DNA of 64,000 bases from Kalaharituber pfeilii (GCA_015179045.1 WHUZ01000001.1:1922001-1986000), one strand, 5' to 3'; positions 44,280-54,330 are shown, counted from the stretch's first letter. Numbers and translations are program-made. The notes: generated from the sequence alone by a model not told the origin.

Positions 44280-44361
44280 TGTAAAGTTCACGCTGCTATG
44301 ACAGGAATAATACCGCATTCAATAGCAACTATCCGTGTTCGACATAATGATAATAAAAAAA
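44280..44361 (-). repeat. Upstream LTR remnant of the copia derivative
   Basis: Partner of 41959-42039. The adjoining internal sequence on the minus strand begins TGGTAGCAACACATTG, in the position of the tRNA primer-binding site. Confidence 0.7.
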
Positions 44362-45419
44362 CAGAATGAGAAGTCAACCCATACATATACCCGCACACTG
44401 GCTGAAGGCCCCTCCCCACAGTCCTCCCTACAGTTCTCCCTATCGGTCCAACCATCCCTCCGTCGCACTCACAAACCATCCGACGGCACAACAATTCCTC
44501 CGACCCGCATAAGCCTCATGCATGGGCGAGGGGTTAGATTAACGTTTCTCCAACAGAAACGTTAAGTAGCTTGTGGTCATGGAGTGAACGGGAAGAAGAC
44601 AACAAAAGGGAGATAGGAATCAATGCCATGTCAAAGCAATGTGTTGAGATTCTATATAGGAGGGAACAGCTTACTCACGTCACCATGATATCTTGAAGGA
44701 ATTACAGAAACCTATGTTCCCGGAGAGTGGCCTAGGTGCTTACTATGAGACTAGTTATTTCCCTGCGTTAATGCCCTTTTCCCCCCAAATGTACTTGAGC
44801 GGCTGACAAAATTAATGTGGGGTGTACTGTAGTGGGGCAGCGTACAGAGTAGAGGTCAATTGGCAGGTAGAAAGTTTTGCAAATAAAGATATCAAGCTCT
44901 GTACATTCTGTTACATATAAGCATCGTAAGCAGAATGACGTGCTCTGTAAGAATGTAACTTCTCACCCCCGGTCAATGAGCTAAACCTCGTAGGGTCAAA
45001 ATGCAACCTTCCTTGTAGGGCTGAAATCCAAGATGCCAAAAAGAAACGGATGCCGAAGGGACGAGGGGATAAAAGGGTTTTTATTTCACCGGAGTGTGTA
45101 GATAGTAGATATAGACAGTAGAGCTCCCAAGATAACCAAACGAGCGAAATAAACTCTTCTCTCTTCTCTTCACAAACTTTAGATGCTCTGCTCGAAATAT
45201 ACTCGTGAGAACTGTTAGTATTCTTTGGCAGGTTTACGAGAAACTATACCCAAGGCTCCTCTTTCTATTTCAGATATCTCTATTTGCGTTATTATAATAA
45301 GTGCCTTCGTATTCTGCAGGCATATAAAGATGGCCATCAATATGATAAGTACAGAGGCCTCCAAAAATTATGTATAAGAGCCACAGGGGGGGAGTCCCTT
45401 TGATGACTAATCCATTTGT
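44362..45419. other. Intergenic, nothing recognised
   Basis: About 1 kb between the copia derivative and the kinase-like gene. No repeat of the families seen elsewhere and no gene. Confidence 0.4.
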
Positions 45420-45638
45420 ATGAGGCTTGGCATGTACTATGTCATTGATCCTAATAGCAGAGATACCTACCAACCAAACATTGACCACCCGGACTTGAAT
45501 ATTCTCTCCCAGCAGCTCAGGAAGTATGCTGTCGAGCACAGCGTCTATTATCAGCTAGTGATTGATGACAGACACGCCACATATTTTGAATTTCAAGCAA
45601 CGATCCTCAAGACGAGTACAAAGAGATCCAGGTCCTGA
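45420..45638 (+). other. Possible 5' exon sequence of the kinase-like gene
   Basis: An ATG-initiated open frame of 72 codons (MRLGMYYVIDPNSRDTYQPN at the start, then HPDLNILSQQLRKYAVEHSV) lies in the same frame as the kinase-like gene but is separated from it by stops. Composition looks protein-like. A neighbouring frame at about 45600-45880 (EYKEIQVLISMYGGIG) also looks plausible. I could not find one splice solution that joins them, so this is only a candidate upstream exon. Confidence 0.3.
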
Positions 45639-45893
45639 TTAGCATGTACGGTGGCATCGGAAGACAAGAACCATTAAATGCAAGGCAGATGTGGCGTGCA
45701 AGCAATGGAGGTGATATAGTACGGGGAGCTCTGTCCCACATGCAAGGAAGGTTGAACCTGAGGATCCGAATACGCCACAACATCCAGAGCGACGATATCC
45801 GGAGCGAGGTACGAAGCGGAACCAAGCAGAATCAAAGCCAACCAGAGGAGCTGGACAAAGCGATGGCGTCGAGTAGATGACAACAATGACGAA

Positions 45894-47417
45894 ATGGAAC
45901 CTTCTGATGACCCTCCGCCGCCACCAATACCGCAACCACCACCACCACCACCACCACCACCACCACCACCACCACCACCACCACCACCACCACCACCACC
46001 ACCACCACCACCACCACCACCACCACCACCACCACCACCACCACCACCACCACCACCACCACCACCACCACCACCACCACCAAATCCTCTGCCAGCATCC
46101 CACGATTTTGTTACTAGGCGCCCATGGCAAACTCAAGCCCCGCGCGGATTCATGCCACCTGTGGGCAGTGTACTACAACTGAAGCTGGAGCACTCTAGAC
46201 CTATTGTCGAGTCGATCGTCAGATGTGCGGAGTTTGTGAAATCGCACGCGAAGAACTTATCCAAAATCCAACAGGAAAGGCTCGTGAAGGATGCAGTTAT
46301 GTATACACATTTGAAGGACCAGCTAGAGCTCTCAGTTGTTGTACGGAGACTGTTACACGTCAACATTTGTGTTGTGGAAGTCCTTCGGTCATCTTTTCTT
46401 TCCTGCAGTAACGTCCATGCCCTCGCGGCTGTTCCTGCTACATTTGTGTTGAAATCTTGTCCCCAGACTGGAGCAGACGTGACGAAAAATCCCAATGGGC
46501 CCCCAGACTCGCTTATGCGAGAATGGGACGCATACCAAGGCCTTAATCATGCGGAGGACCCGAACGCTGTCAAGCCAAGACAGAAGGCCGCGACGGCACT
46601 CCTTGGAGTACCATTCTGCTACGGAATGTGGAAGGTAAGACCAGAGGGCCTCCCAGCCCGGGGCCAGTCTGGCCAAGGGGACGTTCCAGTGGAATGGGAT
46701 AGCTCGACGGCATTTCATGTGCTCATGTTGGAGGACCTGCATGGTCTTGGAGCAGTCACAATCTCCGAGTTCGCCACCTGGTGGTTTCATGACAATACCG
46801 CGAATCCGGATGGCACAGGCGACGACCAGGAGCCCTCACCGCAAACCGACAGCTCAAAAATAGGGCGTGTTACCGTAGACAAGGACATGAAAATCGGAAA
46901 CGAAATCTATACCAAGCTCAAAAAAACACTCCATCTACTGCACCTTGGTCACGTTGCACACCGAGATCTGTACAATCCCGGGAACACATTATTCATTCCA
47001 CCAGGAGTCCCCAATACAATGCAGAATCCATTCGCTGAGGATGACCAGGATGACATCTGGGAAGGAGTGCTAATTGACTTTGGGATGGCGCAGCTGGGTG
47101 CGCGAGAGGGGTATATGTCTGGAGATCGATCTCTGCTCTATGCACGATTCGAGGATGAAGGGTTAATTCCCGCCTGGATTGAGGGCGCGACAGATGTAGT
47201 GTTGAGCGAAGATGAGGTTCGAGAGACGCTGCAGGAAGGGCAACTGGAGGCTGCACGAGTTGAGGATACGGAGGGAGTAGAGACATCACATAAGAAGTTG
47301 GAGCAAGTGGTAAAGGGGAAGGAAGTGGAGGCCCCAGAGCAGCTGGAGGGAATGAAGCGAGCGGCTATGGTGGCCTGGATGGCGTCTTTAGGGTGCCATG
47401 GTGGTTGGAGCCTATAG
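45894..47417 (+). CDS. Protein-kinase-like protein with a very long polyproline tract
   Basis: One open frame of 507 codons. After MEPSDDPPPPPIPQ comes an uninterrupted run of 49 CCA codons (45936-46082). The remainder resembles a fungal-specific kinase fold: a possible ATP-lysine in ATFVLKSCPQ, an alpha-C-like LMREWDAYQGLN, hinge-like FHVLMLEDLHGLG, the catalytic loop VAHRDLYNPGNTLF at about residues 352-366, and metal-binding VLIDFGMAQLG at about 391-401. All three key residues (K, HRD-Asp, DFG-Asp) seem present. It is not a classical Ser/Thr kinase; FunK1-like or aminoglycoside-phosphotransferase-like groups are candidates. The N-terminus may be incomplete (see 45420-45638). The same trinucleotide tract read in other frames gives His, Thr, Val or Trp runs, which are not genes. 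Confidence 0.65.
   Translation: MEPSDDPPPPPIPQPPPPPPPPPPPPPPPPPPPPPPPPPPPPPPPPPPPPPPPPPPPPPPPPPNPLPASHDFVTRRPWQTQAPRGFMPPVGSVLQLKLEHSRPIVESIVRCAEFVKSHAKNLSKIQQERLVKDAVMYTHLKDQLELSVVVRRLLHVNICVVEVLRSSFLSCSNVHALAAVPATFVLKSCPQTGADVTKNPNGPPDSLMREWDAYQGLNHAEDPNAVKPRQKAATALLGVPFCYGMWKVRPEGLPARGQSGQGDVPVEWDSSTAFHVLMLEDLHGLGAVTISEFATWWFHDNTANPDGTGDDQEPSPQTDSSKIGRVTVDKDMKIGNEIYTKLKKTLHLLHLGHVAHRDLYNPGNTLFIPPGVPNTMQNPFAEDDQDDIWEGVLIDFGMAQLGAREGYMSGDRSLLYARFEDEGLIPAWIEGATDVVLSEDEVRETLQEGQLEAARVEDTEGVETSHKKLEQVVKGKEVEAPEQLEGMKRAAMVAWMASLGCHGGWSL
45936..46082 (+). repeat. (CCA)49 trinucleotide microsatellite in coding sequence
   Basis: 49 perfect CCA repeats with no interruption, in frame in the kinase-like gene as polyproline. 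Its purity suggests high length instability. Confidence 0.95.
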
Positions 47418-48156
47418 ACCGAGACAGAACGCCCGGAATGTTTCATTGGGTCGCCACATGCACGCAACGTTCTCCTGCCTTGGCGTGCAACCCCCACTGA
47501 AGTGCCCGTTGCGGAGGAACTTGGATCTCCTTACAAAACTTCGGGGTATTCCGAGTGGACGTCCACTCCTTCAGTCCGCACTTGGGATATGATACTGCCT
47601 CAACACCCACGACCACACACAGACAACACCACCATGACAATTCCAGATGAGTCATCCATGCACTCTGTAGCGAACAGACGCCGGCCCGGGAATCGCCGGG
47701 CTGTCCTAGCTTACCCTTGTGTTCTCTTCCGCGGCCAGTGTAATTGGGGTATGGAAGGGTTTCAGAATGTCGCCCAAGTAAAGTATGAACTTTCTACCTT
47801 GGTAGTCCTGTACGAGGGAGCTTTGAGATCCACATTCTGCATATATATAGGGAGGATGTGCATAGGCATTTTCTAAGCTTTTAGTGTCTCGTTGCTACAG
47901 AAGATTCCCAAAGCGCCATGATCTAGTGAGACACCAACACCAACGACCCAGCGCCATAGTGGACATTTAAGTGGTGGCGACGCAACTTGGGAAGAAGCGT
48001 GGAAGCTGTACCATAGTAGAGCGGGTCAACAGAGAACCGCTTTCTCCTGCCCAGTGAACTATCGTGCAGGGGGTTCAAGAGGCAGTGGGGTATAGTGCAC
48101 TTGAAGATGCAGTTCGAGGTTGGCAATCTGGTAAGCCCAGCAATAGTGGTTATCAG

Positions 48157-48663
48157 CTTTGCGTTACGTTACGTTGCGTTCGGTAACCCATGCCAATCAA
48201 CTAAACCCAAATGAGAGAAGGGTAGCTGATTTTCCCCACGTAACCTACGTTACCGTTGCATATTCAAGACTCATGCTATGGTTATGCTACTTAATTCAGA
48301 TTCAGATTCAGATGACTATGAGCTCTTGAATGACTCATGATAGTAGAAACTGGAGAGCTTTCATGTGTAAATTGGGTATTCTCATGAAGTGGTAGAATTA
48401 AGACCTCTTATGCATATGCACAATTGTCTAAAAATTGCTAATTTAGGTAAAAACACCAGTCAAATACCCCGCTAACAACAGGCTGCATATCCTTGTCGTT
48501 CCCCAGAGTTATGATACGCGAGGTTACGGTGGTAACGTGACGATTTGGCTACGTGATCAACGTAACCTCAGGTAACGAGGTCTCACGTTACGAAATCAGC
48601 CAATAAGAGCTTTTGCTAATGTCATGTTACCTAACCTATCATAACGTAAAGTAACGCACAACA
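48157..48663. mobile_element. MITE-like element with GTTACG-rich inverted ends
   Basis: The left end TTTGCGTTACGTTACGTTGCG and the right end, read in reverse as TTGTGCGTTACTTTACGTTA, are imperfect inverted repeats. Further inverted GTTAC/GTAAC pairs follow inside (CGTAACCTACGTTACCG, GGTTACGGTGGTAACGTGACG, CGTAACCTCAGGTAACG). About 0.5 kb, no coding frame. Borders are approximate and no certain target duplication was seen. Confidence 0.55.
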
Positions 48664-49015
48664 CAACCACCATTATGTCATTGTGGATTTAGATCGCCAT
48701 GCTGGTGTCAATCAGACCATCCATGCTGTTACACCTACCTATTGTAACCCTTATCGATAAATGTTGACGTTCGGAGGTGCAGGAATTTAACGCAACATGA
48801 GAAGCGACATGCATACCACTCTCTCCGGCATACGCTATTCCCTCCTGCACACCAACCAGCCATGCAGTAATGTATGAGTAGGTACGCCCGGACAGCGTAA
48901 CCAAAGGCCAAGTCCCCTACTGTCTCAGGACCCTGTAGCAGCTACCGACCAGCCCATGGTACTACTGTATTGAGAGGTGAAAATAAAGTAAAATAGAAAG
49001 CGAAACTAAAACAAT

Positions 49016-49205
49016 AGGCTGCCCTGGTTCCACTAGAATTTTAATCATATGGAAACCGGAGCATTACAGTCCGCCTTTCAGAAAGTTCAATAACCGTCGT
49101 CCCCAGATCGGATTCGAGCCGGAGCCCTCAATTCTATTCCTTTCTATGGCGCTTGTTATTACTGCATTCCACTTCAACCAAGGCATACGTCATTCAGAAA
49201 CGTAG
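49016..49205 (-). repeat. SINE family A, copy 4
   Basis: On the minus strand the A-box-like region reads GCCTTGGTTGAAGTGGAATG, and the B box is GGCTCGAATCC (49110-49120, one change from consensus). Downstream are GGCGGACTGTAATGCTCCGG, CCATATGATTAAAATTCTAG and TGGAACCAGGGCAGCC, then an AT-rich tail. Confidence 0.78.
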
Positions 49206-49334
49206 ACAACTCCACCTCATCTCCCGCCCTCCGCCACCGCCGAACTGTTCTCCTTGCTATGTCGACTACTCCCATGTGCTTTTTCATTTATCTATTATTT
49301 TTCGTTTTGTACCTTACCTATGACATCTGTGTTA

Positions 49335-49700
49335 CAATCAATTGGTGGGTATATGGGGCTGCAGACGTACCAAGTCTGTAACATTGTTGGCGGAGGGTGC
49401 CCGGCTGAGTTGGGCTGCTGATTCAAAAGCGAGAGGGACTGTCTCCTTTAAAAAGACAAGCAACTTGGGGCATCAAGACGGACCAGCCATATAGCATAGT
49501 CGGCGGAGGAAAGCCTAGTTAAGCTGGGCTGTGAATTCCAAAGTAGCAGGGGTGTACCGTAGAAACAAGCCTGTGGGTATAGTAGTTAGGAATAGATGGG
49601 GGTCCTAGACGGGTCCAGGTCTATAATATGGTCGGTGGAGGGACGGCTGACTCAGTTGGGCTGTGAATCCAAAGTCAGAGGCATTGTCACCTCTCAAATA
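49335..49700 (+). repeat. Repeat family B tandem array, three heads
   Basis: Heads begin at about 49383 (TTGGCGGAGGGTGCCCGGCT), 49496 (AGTCGGCGGAGGAAAGCCTA) and 49627 (TATGGTCGGTGGAGGGACGG), each followed by AGTTGGGCTGTGAATTCC-type text and a GAGGGACTGTCTCC-type text. Tails of the type TGGTGGGTATATGGGGCT or GTGGGTATAG precede each head. The period is 113-131 bp. Copy 1 of the family is at 13319. Confidence 0.7.
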
Positions 49701-50248
49701 TTCGTTGTATCAGCTTGTTAGAGGCTTAAATATTTGGCTGGTACATTGGCTTCATCAGAGACCGATTCACACCCCACATATGCCTCTAACGAAACTTATC
49801 TTTGTATGGACACTTTCTAGAAGTACTGCCCTGTATATCTACGCTTTGCTAAGCTGAATGATCTTCATAGCTCTTTACCTTGTGATCACCCTATGTTGAC
49901 TTGAGGCCAGATTGAGATTATGCTGAGAATGCAAAATTGTATTGCACATATATAACTACTAGTACCTAGGCGCCATAGTAGTTCAATATTGGATGTTGCT
50001 TTCCGACTCCTCCAAAAACGGAAACAAACTGAAAAACCCATACACATCCACCATCCAGTAACACAAGAATCCGGAAACAAGCAGAGACAAGAAAACAAAC
50101 GACAAATCAACCTCGATGAGACCCAATATGTTAGCCTTAGGTCATCAACGAGGTTTGATATTGTAGCTGATGTTACTAAAACGCTGCATATCCAAAATGA
50201 AGTGGTGGGTTATCAGCAATAATGTCTCTAAAAGAACAATGAACAATG

Positions 50249-51176
50249 TTACAATATACCCCAGCAGTCTTCCGCAGCATGGCAAAACTTGCCACAGGCA
50301 ACGCTGGCGCTCAAACTATACTTGCTCACACCAATCTTTTCGTCGACCCATGCGTCTGCAAAGTCATCCTTTCCTTTCGCCATTGCTCCGACCACAACAC
50401 AGACGCTCTCTTCTGCACCGAGGGAGTTGATGTACTCGCGGACGTTAACAACAGGTGCGTCCCAACTGAGTGTGACTTTTCGACAGTTTGGTGGGAGGTA
50501 CTGCGTCACTGGGTTTTTGATCACCTTAAGAAGCTTTTCCGGGGAGGTAGTAGATCGAATTGAGAGCTTGTGCAGCAGCTGGACCATAAGACCGGCGAAA
50601 CGCTTGAACGTACGGGGTATGCGGACGGTCGGATTGACTTCAATAAGGACCCCTTTCGTGGACTGAATGTAGACTTGAAGTTTTCCTGCTTTGTTGATCG
50701 GGGAGTCGAGAAGTGTAAGAAGACACTGGTAAAGGCGGGCGACAGTCAGAGTCATAATATCTTTGGCGTGACCTAGGCTCCCCTTTGCCGGATCATGCCA
50801 ATCAAAAGTAAACCGAGCCCGGTTTGATGCAATTTTTTGTAACGGGGCAGTAAACATGTCAAGTCGCAAGAAACACATAAGCAACCGAACGCACACTTAC
50901 CTGATGTAGGATATCAGGTCGAGCGTCACTAATGTCTCGGCCCATCTTCTTCAGAACACCAATATGGTCATCTGAATTTAACAGTACATACTTCTCTCCA
51001 CCGTTTGCTGAGACTTTGTGCGTCTCCAGGCATGCTTGTGCGAGAACGACAATCAGACGTTTCGTCGACTTATCGTTTGACGCAATAGGAGTTGCCTGTT
51101 CAGCAACTAATGTTGGCAATGGTGGAAGAGACTGAGTCCTCGGTCTTTTCTTGACTGGAGAGCTGGTTGATTCCAT
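50249..51176 (-). CDS. EMG1: EMG1/NEP1 rRNA pseudouridine N1-methyltransferase
   Basis: Emg1 methylates a pseudouridine in 18S rRNA (helix 35 region) and is required for 40S assembly; it is a SPOUT-fold (alpha/beta knot) dimer acting in the nucleolus. Two exons, 51176-50901 and 50725-50249, give 250 aa, the normal length. Landmarks: [47 protein letters not shown] (exon border), [93 protein letters not shown] and [13 protein letters not shown]. The 175-nt intron is the longest in this window's confident models. Confidence 0.95.
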
Positions 51177-52286
51177 TAGAGATGTCTATAGTTAACAGCG
51201 ATAATAAAAGCTTCAAAGAATGAAGGATGGCCAGAAACGTTTCTCCGGATATCCGACAGATGGGGGATGGAGATAATGCAGTACAACGCAAATGACTCAG
51301 GGATCAAGAAGCCATGTAAAAAGGTAAGAAGTGAAGACGGGTGAGGAGAAAAAAAGGTTGTTGAGCCTTATGCCAAGACTAGCATTCCCCTCCTACTACT
51401 ACTACTACTAGTAGCATGAACTTACCAGCCGCATAGCATATGCATATTCTGCTCCCAAGAACAACCGCAATTGGCACATTGAGAAACCAGGCCCAGTTTC
51501 TTGCGAGCGACTCGGTGTCCCACCAGAGTTCCTTCTCAGTACAATGTAGTCCGGTCGGGTGCCGACCAGACGTAGTTCCACCGCCAAGCGTTTTTGGAAA
51601 GAAGCTTACGACGGGCCCGTCCGAAGGCATGGAAGGAGAGGCGACGTTACAAGCAAGGTTCAAGGCATGGGCCTAGCCGAACTATGTATATGAACTCGAC
51701 AGAGTTTATACAACCAGACTAATATAAACTGCTCTATTTGCTGTCTATAGGGAGGCATCATCAAGAAACCAATCAAGCAAGATCGTCTATCCCTCAACAC
51801 CAACTCCTCATGCTGCAACCCTAGAAGCTTTGCCGTACGAAATACCTAGTACAGTTAAAGTTTACATATGATCACAGTCTTCTAAGCACAAGTGTTTGAA
51901 GGGAAGGCGCCGTAGTCTAAGGCCTGCATATACCTCCTTATTGTGTACAAGTGACCTTGAAACATAGCTTCTCTCATAACGAAATTGTCCTTTGCTGTAG
52001 CTCCGCAGCCCATCTCGAACGCATAAGCCAGGCACATCGTGATGTGCTTAGTCTGAGAGCTTTAGAGTAGCCGTTGCAAGTGCTAAGCAGAAACGGCCGT
52101 CTAAGGACGCTTAGCGCTTGTGGAGCCCTTATCACCAAGCGCGGCCCCACAGAAACAGAGCCTGGTGTATCTCATGCTGCACGATCGTCAAGGGATCCAA
52201 CGAGTGGTACTTACATCTATTGTACCTACGGTCGGGAGTCGTGCCCTACCCGACTACCATTATAATATTCTCCAGCCTAGGGAAAA
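51177..52286. other. Intergenic between EMG1 and NBP35, nothing recognised
   Basis: 1.1 kb upstream of EMG1 and downstream of NBP35. A short TACTACTACTACTACTAGTAG run lies near 51394-51414. Open frames of 78-94 codons at 51.4-51.7 kb show no motifs. Confidence 0.4.
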
Positions 52287-53393
52287 TCACGACCAAGTTA
52301 CCCAGGCTCCAGTTCTTCCGTCTTTCTCCCTTACGATTCCCCCCTCCACAATCTCCCTCACCCTCTCCACAATCTCCTCCAGCGCTTTCACCGCCGGGCT
52401 CTCCGGATATGCCTCAAACACGCTTTCTCCGTAATCACACGCGACCCCGATCCTGGGGTCAAGCGGCACCCCACCCAAGAAATTCACTCGTGCCTTCTCA
52501 GCCAGCGCCCTTGCCCCACCACTCGTCGGCGCAAAAATCTCGCTCTCTTTTTCACAATTCGGGCATACGAATCCCGCCATGTTTTCGACTATCCCAATCA
52601 CAGGTATCTTTGCCTTTCTGCAAAAGTCGAGTTCCTTGCTTACGTCGAGCAGTGAGACGTCTTGCGGTGTTGTGACAAGGATGGCGCCGGTGATGCCAGA
52701 TGCGCGGAGGAGTGTCGAGACGGAGAGGTGCTCGTCGCTGGTGCCGGGAGGGGTGTCGACAATGAGGTAGTCTAGCTCGCCCCAGTCCACGTCTCGCAGA
52801 AACTGCTTGATGAGTCCGTTCTTTTTCGGTCCGCGCCAAATTATGGCATCGTCTTTTCCGGGTAACATAAACTGGATTGACATGACGGCTAAATTGTCGC
52901 GGACGTAGACAGGCGACCACCCTGCGGAGCTAGTGTGTATCTTTTCGTCTTCAACACCGAGCATTTTTGGGAGCGAAGGGCCACAGATGTCAATATCCAT
53001 GAGGCCAATTTGGGATTCAGCGGAGGAGAGGGAGAATGACTGAGCGAGGAGTGTTGTGAAGGTGGATTTTCCGACGCCGCCTTTGCCTGAAAGGATAAGG
53101 AGTTTGTGGCGAATGGGGGCGAGGCGAGCGATGATAGCTGGGAGATCGGGGTCCGGGCCTTTCGGGGCCGTGGCGCAGATTTGTTGGTTGGGGCAGCCAG
53201 CACAGGCATCCTGTGGGGGGATTGTTAGTAGGGGACGTGGTGATGGAGGGCTCTGGGGAGGTACCATCTTGCCAGCCTGATCACTCTCGGGGCCGGGACA
53301 GTTCTCGGGCTCGGGAGCCGCGAGTTCAGGGGCTTGCATGGGGATGGAGGACAAGTCCGTGTACGGACGGGTGAGGCCGAGGGTGGCCGACAT
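52287..53393 (-). CDS. NBP35: NBP35 cytosolic Fe-S cluster assembly P-loop ATPase
   Basis: Nbp35, with Cfd1, is the scaffold that builds and transfers 4Fe-4S clusters to cytosolic and nuclear proteins. Two exons, 53393-53265 and 53210-52287, give 350 aa. The 54-nt intron (GTACCT...CTAACAA...CACAG) is a multiple of three without stops, so read-through is possible; splicing is proven by motif spacing, because only the spliced form gives CX13CX2CX5C ([20 protein letters not shown] then PNQQIC). Walker [13 protein letters not shown]. Then [54 protein letters not shown] and the bridging cluster site [10 protein letters not shown]. The start is the ATG of [19 protein letters not shown] at 53621 lies upstream. 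Confidence 0.96.
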   Translation of the reverse strand: MSATLGLTRPYTDLSSIPMQAPELAAPEPENCPGPESDQAGKMVPPQSPPSPRPLLTIPPQDACAGCPNQQICATAPKGPDPDLPAIIARLAPIRHKLLILSGKGGVGKSTFTTLLAQSFSLSSAESQIGLMDIDICGPSLPKMLGVEDEKIHTSSAGWSPVYVRDNLAVMSIQFMLPGKDDAIIWRGPKKNGLIKQFLRDVDWGELDYLIVDTPPGTSDEHLSVSTLLRASGITGAILVTTPQDVSLLDVSKELDFCRKAKIPVIGIVENMAGFVCPNCEKESEIFAPTSGGARALAEKARVNFLGGVPLDPRIGVACDYGESVFEAYPESPAVKALEEIVERVREIVEGGIVREKDGRTGAWVTWS

Positions 53394-54330
53394 GATGGAA
53401 TGCTTCAATATTCCCGAGCAAAGGAGGGAGTAGGAGGTGACGAGGCAAGGTGGGTGGGATCCTGTTAGGCTTCCGACGCTTTGAAGCTTTGAGCTTCATC
53501 CCGCGGCAACTAGGCTACTGCACCCGTCGCTTACAAATGGCGCAGGCGGAAAGTGAGGCCGGGGCGAGAGCGGGTAACATGACATGGCGGGGCAGGTGAC
53601 TGGAGCCTGGGGAGCCCGCCCACGTGTTGTAAGAATACTGTACTAGTACAGTGCAGTGCTAACTCGATACCCCCCTGAATTATTGCACGCTGCAAGCAAG
53701 CTGCATACGGTGCAGTAGCCAGGCCGACTGTAAATCAGAATTTTGTGTGGCTGCCGTTGGCAGCAATATTACAGCTGTAACTCGCTCAGGCATATGACTG
53801 TCTGCAAAGCTTCAAAATCTTCTGTCATTCCTCCTGAGTCTGTTGAGGCATAAGTTTGTGGTAATTCGCATTACTTAACTAAATTTTTCAAGGGGGTTCC
53901 CCATGACACCTGCTTAGAGTATTTTCTCTGGTAGTTATTCTCAGTAAGTCAGTGACAACCCGTAATGTTTTTCAAATTGCAATTTTAACCTCTCCATAGA
54001 GATTTTCTATCATACCTACTGAATGCATTTTGATATCGCACAGGGCCGTCTCTTGGTGTCTCTTGGCGTAGCGCCACCCGGCACAGAATTCATGTATGTC
54101 TCGACCGCCCAAGGGATAGCCGTCTTGCCTCGTGAGTCAAACACGAACCCTCCAAGCGGCGCCCAGCTTGGCACAGCAGACGCGTCCCCCCGCGGCGCGT
54201 TGGCGCCTGCTCAAAAAAATGCACTTGGGTATTCATAAAGCCAGCCTTGTTCCCAGGCGTTTTTGATGTACAGAAAGTCTCATCTGTGTAGAGTACATAC
54301 GTTGCTCTACCTTTGATTGCCATCCTACAC
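53394..54330. other. Divergent intergenic region of NBP35 and FAN1
   Basis: 0.94 kb holding CACGTG at 53621-53626 and the perfect palindrome CTGTACTAGTACAG at 53638-53652, both nearer NBP35. On the minus strand near 54240-54310 a short string YVLYTDETFCTSKTPGN could be a transposase scrap; not called. Confidence 0.4.
53621..53652. promoter_or_regulatory. CACGTG and CTGTACTAGTACAG palindrome upstream of NBP35
   Basis: CACGTG at 53621-53626 is followed 11 bp later by the 14-bp perfect palindrome. They sit about 230-260 bp upstream of the NBP35 start. A related TACTAG-rich inverted repeat occurs upstream of WRS1. Binding is inferred only. Confidence 0.35.

Larger units (their letters stand above)
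41959..44361 (-). mobile_element. Ty1/copia LTR retrotransposon derivative lacking RT/RNase H
   Basis: A gag-protease-integrase region on the minus strand is bounded by near-identical direct repeats of about 81 bp (41959-42039 and 44280-44361), presumably LTR remnants. Immediately inside the upstream repeat is TGGTAGCAAC, like the minus-strand primer-binding site of copia elements. The reading frame stops right before the downstream repeat, so the reverse transcriptase and RNase H that normally follow integrase in copia are absent. No clear target duplication is visible. Confidence 0.82.
47418..50248. other. Repeat-filled intergenic region
   Basis: 2.8 kb between the kinase-like gene and EMG1. 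It holds the GTTACG-rich MITE (48157-48663), SINE A copy 4 (49016-49205) and the repeat B array (49335-49700). An open frame at 47502-47876 has no recognisable domain and is not called. Confidence 0.5.

Noticed and set aside
45639..46182. Open frames giving long poly-Trp, poly-Val, poly-His or poly-Thr runs on both strands
   Set aside because: All are alternative readings of the (CCA)49 tract; only the proline frame continues into a recognisable domain.
47502..47876. 124-codon frame downstream of the kinase-like gene
   Set aside because: No domain recognised, no clear splice or promoter context; left as intergenic.
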